64,000 nucleotides of DNA. Source: Turbatrix aceti (taxonomy: Eukaryota; Nematoda; Chromadorea; Rhabditida; Panagrolaimidae). The notes beneath the pieces are model-generated. The model was not told where the DNA came from and made no database searches. It saw nothing but the letters and a program-made list of their open reading frames with translations. Both the position numbers and the translations under genes were made by a program. Of this stretch, positions 58,720 to 64,000 are shown piece by piece. The stretch is from positions 9,988,471 to 10,052,470 of the forward strand of contig OZ017767.1 of NCBI GenBank assembly GCA_963969345.1. Reading direction: 5' to 3'. Within the stretch, counting starts at the first letter, position 1. Each line of letters opens with the position of its first letter.

Positions 58720-60301
58720 CAGTAGCGACGGAAAGTTTAAGTGTGAACATTAATTTGTACAGTGCCCTGTTCAAACGTGTTGGTTCAGGCTCAAATTTTT
58801 TTTGATAAACACCCTTGCATATAGCCTTAGTATTGCCAAGTTTCAGACAGATTCGTTAGAAAATGGATTTTTGCGATATCGATTTGTACAAAACGTGCGA
58901 CGGAAAGTTTAAGTGTAAGGTACTTTTTGTGTTGTAAAAATGCGTTTTTTAGGTATGATGGCTGCTAATTGCGTGTTTATTACAAGGTGAGCATGTTTCA
59001 TCGATTAGAAACACATCGCTCGATACATTAGCTTTCCTGGAAAAATGGGGATCGCAGACGCTCTTCTCGGAAGCATAGCCGTCTAGGGGGGTTTCGAAGG
59101 CTCTGGAATTCTGGAATTCAGCTATCTTCTCAATCTTAAGGTTTAAAATGCAAGCAGAAACTATTTTCAGAGAACACAAGCTCAGCGGACCCCATGTAAC
59201 CGCAAACAACATCAAGAAAAATTTTTTTCTGATGTTGAGGTAGAACCTCGACTTGAACCAAGATGAGAAAAATGAGTCTCACGAGCGACGCCGAGATGCT
59301 AAAATTAGGCCTTTAGTTCTGGAACAATTCCTTTAAGTTGCCAAACATAATGAACAACCATTTTTTATTTACCCACACATTTCCGCAAAGATATATGTGG
59401 TCAACTTGCAATTCTGTTAAACCTCAACATCAGAATATTTTAGCTTGAATATGATTGCCAAAAAAATGACTACGCTGATACGGTTTTTTGCTTTAAGCAA
59501 GTCAAATGTACTAAAAAATGATATTGCGAACAAATTCTACCTTTGAAACGTCGTCATAGTGGACTTTTTGTCGGCACAAAATTCTGATGTTGATGTAAAA
59601 TTGTGAAATCGAGTTCCGTCCTCCTGTTCTTTGTGGAAATGTGCGGGCAAATAAAAAACGGTTGTCCATTATGTTTGGCAACATAAAGGAATTGTTCCAG
59701 AACTACAGGCCTAATTTTAGCATCTCGGCGTCGCTCGTGAGACTCATTTTTATCATCTTGGTTCAAGTCGAGGTTCTACCTCAACATCAGAAAAAAATTT
59801 TTCTTGATGTTGTTTGCGGTTACATGGGGTCCACTGTGCTTGTGCACTCTGAAAATAGTTTCTGCTTGCATTTTAAACCTTAAGAATGAGAAGATAGCTG
59901 AATTCCAGAATTCTAGAGCCTTTGAAACCCCCCTAGACGGCTATGCTTCCGAGAAGAGCGTCTGCGATGCCCATTTTTTCAGGAAAGCTAATGTATTGAG
60001 CGATATGTGTTTCTAATCGATGAAACATGCTCACCTTGTAATAAAAACGCAATTCGCAGCCATCATACCTAAAAAACGCATTTTTACAGCACAAAAAGTA
60101 CCTTACACTTAAACTTTCCGTCGCACGTTTTGTACAAATCGATATCGCAAAAATCAATTTTCTAACGAATCTGTCTGAAACTTGGCAATACTAAGGCTAT
60201 ATGCAAGGGTGTTTATCAAAAAAAATTTGAGCCTGAACCAACACGTTTGAACAGGGCACTGTACAAATTAATGTTCACACTTAAACTTTCCGTCGCTACT
60301 G
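58720..60301. mobile_element. 1.58 kb fold-back DNA transposon, CAGTAGCGACGG termini
   Basis: The ends read CAGTAGCGACGGAAAGTTTA and its exact reverse complement, flanked on both sides by TA (58718-58719 and 60302-60303), the Tc1/mariner target duplication. Arms of about 670 bp are near-identical inverted copies around a spacer of about 245 bp. CGACGGAAAGTTTAAGTGT recurs inside each arm near 58898 and 60106, so the terminus itself was duplicated. There is no transposase ORF. Size and architecture match the element at 15418, but the sequence is a different family. Confidence 0.92.
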
Positions 60302-60303
60302 TA

Positions 60304-62915
60304 TATTGAAAAAGTAAAGAAAAAACAAAAAATAATTATTATCAAAAAAAGTGTTGATTATTTTTTTTAATCTTACAGGATAAAACAATATTTTTTTAAA
60401 TACCGACTCAAAATTTTTCTCAAAAATAAGTTTTTGAAGATTTATAGAATGCGCTTTGCTTCGCGACAATAGGGATTCCCTCGGGGTATTTTTCAAAATT
60501 TTCACCACTTCCTGTTGCAGTGAAAGAAACAAGAGGGTCAAACAACAACCTCAACTCAAACTCGTTTACATCAAAAAAATATCTCTATTTCACACCTACA
60601 GATTTTTAATTCTTTGATATTTAGCGGCCCTTAAATAAAGCTCTAATTCAAAATTACATCATCATGTACTATTTAACCTAAAAAATGGCAACTACATGAT
60701 ACTCTGTGATAAATATCTGTGTATTCTACGTCACGTTCAAAAAAAACCCACGCGTACATCCACTTATAAATATTCGGTCAAGTGTGTTACGGATATTACC
60801 AAAAAAAAGGATCACATTTTTTGTCAGAAAAAAATCTTTGCTACCGTATTTTTTTATAATACTACAAAAAATATAAATTTCAAAAAACCAGAATTTAAAA
60901 AAATCAGAATTTATAACACTGAAAAAAATAAAAAATTATATTACAAAAAAATTGCTAAAATATTATATGAATTTATGTAAAAAAATCTGAATTATGGCAC
61001 TACCTCAAAAATAACCTAGCACGTTGTTATTCATCCAATTAGTACGTGACCGACTCTCTCTGCCCCAACTTTGACAAGAGACACCCGATCCATGAATTAT
61101 GGATGTAAGACAGACAGAGGACGCTGTTCAAGGACAACAAACTGTCCAGCGCCTTATTCAGCCTTTTCCGTTTTTTTCTTCTTTTAACGGATGACCAACG
61201 GCCTCGAACTTTTTTTGTCATTCTTCAAAAATTGAAAATTAGTTATAAAAATCAAAAACTTGTCATTATGAATCACGAAGAATGAATTTGAAAAACCGTC
61301 CGACTTTCAAGGTGGAAAGTTGGGGGCAATGACCTTTTTTTGGGGGGGGGAATAAAAAAATATACAATTGGTAAATTTAAAAAGAGCAAACAGAGCAAGC
61401 AGAGCAAAGCTTATTTATACGCAAAATTTTTTTGCAACCTCAATTTTATTTGTTGTTAAAATATTTAAACAAAAATGAATTGAATAAGATTGAAAAAAAT
61501 GAAAAAAAAACAAATAGTAAAAAAAATCGGACTAAATCAAATCACACTTATCCAAAACCAGTAAAATTTAATATAAATGGTGAAGCATAAAACTTCCAAA
61601 AAAATTCAGATGTCATAATCCGAGGAAAAGTACATATCCAACAGGTGACCACAATGAACAATAAAAAACGATGTTACATACTTTAGCATTAAAAACACGT
61701 TAACGCGCATTCAATGCCCTGTTTAGGAAAAGAAAGCATCGCAGAAAATGAATCATCTGACTTTAAAAAAAATAGAGGGTTTCACAAAGAGAGTTATGTA
61801 AAAGCACAATGAGATTTACAAAAATGCACGGATTTGACCACAGAGATTTCTTTCAATCCAGCATGGACAAAAGAAATTCCAAACAATGCGCTGATAAAAA
61901 ATGAAAAAAATTCCAAAATTTTTTTTTATTGTTAAAATTGTTTGATTTTTAAAAAACTGCGCTTGTGTAAAGATTTTTATTTATGTAAATAAATCGTAAA
62001 ATCCAAAAATCATAGCCTTTCTCAAGTGAACTCCCGAACGAGAAATAAAGTACCAAAATTTTTTTTCTTTAAAAATAGCCTCAAAACATGGTCATATCCC
62101 AAAAAATAACCAAAAAATAACAGATACACGGTTTGCGTATGAAAAACTCATTCCTCTTCCTTCTATGGAGAAAGATGAAGATTTTACAACGACTGACCCT
62201 CATCGGTCGATGCATCATGCCGGCAAGCGGTCGGTCGGTTACATAATGCGTACATATTATTTTAGAGAATCCGCTCTGCACAAATGAATTTTGGGCGTAC
62301 TTTGTGAATGAGAATTTGTATCGCACGTCTCTTCTTACTTCTTTCTTTTTTTTATACAGTGGTAAATAGTATCTCTCGATCAACTCATCTGTGATCCAAC
62401 CGGGCGGGGAGGGTAATCCAACGACGAACCCGATGCGCGATGCCGTAAGTGCACGCGGTTTACAGGATACAAAGAGAAAAAAAGAGGGGAACCACGTAAT
62501 ATGTAGTAAGAGAAGAGGTTAGTCATGAAAACGAGGAAAGGGGTTTAAAAGGAGTTTATGACCACCCGCTTCGTCTACCTTTTTCTCTGTTTGATTTTGG
62601 TATGTATGAGGAAGAAGATGTGGGAGGGGATAAAGAGGATTTATGTGATCCTTGACTGTTCATGTCATGATGCAGTTTTGATTCATCTTCGGTTCATCAA
62701 GTTTATGACAGCTTTAATTCAAGATGATTTTTTTGCATGATAAAAAACAGCATGTATCCAATCTTTTTAATGGCCAGAAAATCAATTTTTTGTTTTTCGT
62801 AAAAATTTATACATAATTGTAAGTCGTTAACATAAGGTACAATATTTTTTCTGTGCACAATTGTATTTAGTATGTAAACTTTATATAAAAATTTCTAACT
62901 CCTTTATTTTTATTT
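60304..62915. other. intergenic, AT-rich
   Basis: No supportable gene. Notable only for a run of ten G at about 61345 within AT-rich sequence and a GC-richer patch at 62395-62460. Confidence 0.5.
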
Positions 62916-64000
62916 TTAAAAAAACTTGAACATCGCAAAGAATTTTTGCCGGAAAACTCTGACAGTAATCAGTGTAGTGAGAACATCAGTCGCCGGTATC
63001 CAACACATTCCCAAATAGGCACAGTTTATACCGATGTATTTGCTGTGACTGTCGGAGAAATGCAAAAACATGACGAAAAACATAGGAACGACGCTGAGCA
63101 ACAGAAGAATTAATGCCTAAAAATATTTGAAATCAAAATGTTTTTTTTATATTTATTGCTCAAAATTGTTTTTACCTGAACAATTAACGCTCGATTAATT
63201 TGGTGATGCATTTTCAACGTTAGCTGAGACATAGAACTTTTGTTAATGTCAAGGTGTCTTTTGGCCTTTATACACGAGTATATAATGATGCCATATTCAC
63301 AAATGCAAAAAAACGTAACTACCATTGAAACAATTTGCGATGCAGAATATCCCTAAAAATTTCATCGTAAAGAAATGTTTTTTTAAACAAACAAAAACAA
63401 AGCTATGTAAATACAAACCGGTAACCAATACGTAATAATAAAAAAGTTATCAGTATCCAGAAATTCTGACACTTGCTTCAATATCGCCGGATCTGATGTT
63501 GGCTTTGCGGCAAAATAAAAACTTATTCCAGTGATGAATGCAATAAAAATGCAAATACTTCCTTGAAGAATACCGTAACGGGTATTGAATTGTTGATTGT
63601 AGCATATTCTACGGTAACGAAAAACAAATCCGCTTACAATGAACAGATTTTCCAAATGTGACAAAGCACCGATAAAAGGTGACATAACATCATTCATGAC
63701 TGCACTCAAAGGCAGGAAAGTATTTGTTGTCACGATGTATGTAGTGGTGCCAAGAACGACTTGATGCTAAAAATGCAAAAGACTGAAATCGTGATCATCG
63801 TATCCTGATATATCCTACCGGAGCCAAAAGCATTTGTAAAATGCCATATGCTATATGTACAGCATGTGTCTGAATAAGGAAAATGTTGTGCCCCTTAATA
63901 CCGCCTTTATGTATCCAACAAAGCAATACTATGTTCAGAACAATCCCAACAATTGATCCGGCGTATGAGTTGATAGAGTTGATAATAAACAATAGACGCA
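62916..64000 (-). CDS. serpentine 7TM chemoreceptor (Srd/Str-like), 5' end outside the window
   Basis: Four exons seen: 64000-63819 (continues past the window edge), 63766-63419, 63352-63176 and 63116-62916, joined in phase 0; about 302 residues visible. Helix 1 lies at SIVGIVLNIVLLCWI, with further hydrophobic helices through each exon. An intracellular QLTLKMHHQINRALIVQ segment precedes helix 6 (ALILLLLSVVPMFFV), and helix 7 ends WIPATDVLTTLITVRVFRQKF, the pattern of nematode Srd/Str receptors. Such receptors sit in sensory cilia and detect odours or pheromones through G proteins. Subfamily assignment is tentative; the start codon is not in the window. Confidence 0.75.

Noticed and set aside
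62081..62383. 100-codon minus-strand frame
   Set aside because: Basic, low-information translation without family match or paired splice sites.
1..64000. tRNA or rRNA genes, CRISPR arrays and bacterial-type features
   Set aside because: I found no sequence with proper tRNA A and B boxes plus a cloverleaf and no rRNA segments; the DNA is clearly a metazoan nuclear genome, so prokaryotic features are not expected.

Overview
The window is nuclear DNA from a nematode, probably a free-living rhabditid-type worm. I cannot name the species. The evidence is the AT-rich background, short introns ending in TTTTTAG or TTTCAG, start codons lying a few bases behind splice acceptors (as in SL trans-splicing), and typical nematode families: a nuclear receptor with a CRACAAFF P-box, small saposin-like proteins, a nematode PAN_3/CW-type protein, a GT11 fucosyltransferase, a serpentine chemoreceptor and a mitochondrial ATPase inhibitor. 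Gene models below were built by hand from splice signals, and every internal exon was checked for reading-frame phase.

Layout. 0-2.4 kb: an SLC9B-type cation/proton antiporter whose first exon also encodes a THAP-like zinc domain. 2.5-6.5 kb: a decayed THAP-like ORF, then four two-exon saposin-like genes, three of which share a GATA plus TATA promoter module. 6.6-10.2 kb (minus): a plasma-membrane Ca2+ ATPase with a very short C-terminus. 10.5-15.4 kb and 17.2-22.7 kb: two copies of one segment, each holding an SLC17-type transporter facing a nuclear receptor. They are separated by a 1.57 kb fold-back transposon and a 200-N gap. Copy 1 keeps only the receptor ligand-binding exons; copy 2 is complete and carries an extra 602 bp inverted-repeat element.

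23.4-28.75 kb: non-coding sequence. 28.75-31.0 kb (minus): a histone-fold gene behind a THAP/C2H2 gene, possibly an operon. 31.6-34.5 kb (minus): a PAN_3 protein gene and its 5'-truncated tandem copy. 35.2-38.7 kb (minus): a seven-finger C2H2 protein. 40.2-41.0 kb: the ATPase inhibitor IF1. 41.7-45.4 kb: a GT11 gene next to inverted fragments of itself and of one exon of the zinc-finger gene. 46.9-47.5 kb: a small secreted Cys-rich protein. 48.7-49.3 kb: an inverted, frameshifted fragment of the PAN/mucin gene at 52.4-57.1 kb. 58.7-60.3 kb: a second fold-back element. 62.9-64 kb: a partial chemoreceptor gene.

The genes do not form one pathway. The recurring theme is local copying: tandem genes, exon-scale inverted copies within a few kb of the parent, one likely gene-conversion tract, and three kinds of fold-back element. 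The best candidates for something new are the THAP-antiporter fusion, which has lost the family's paired aspartates, and the cluster of inverted partial exon copies.
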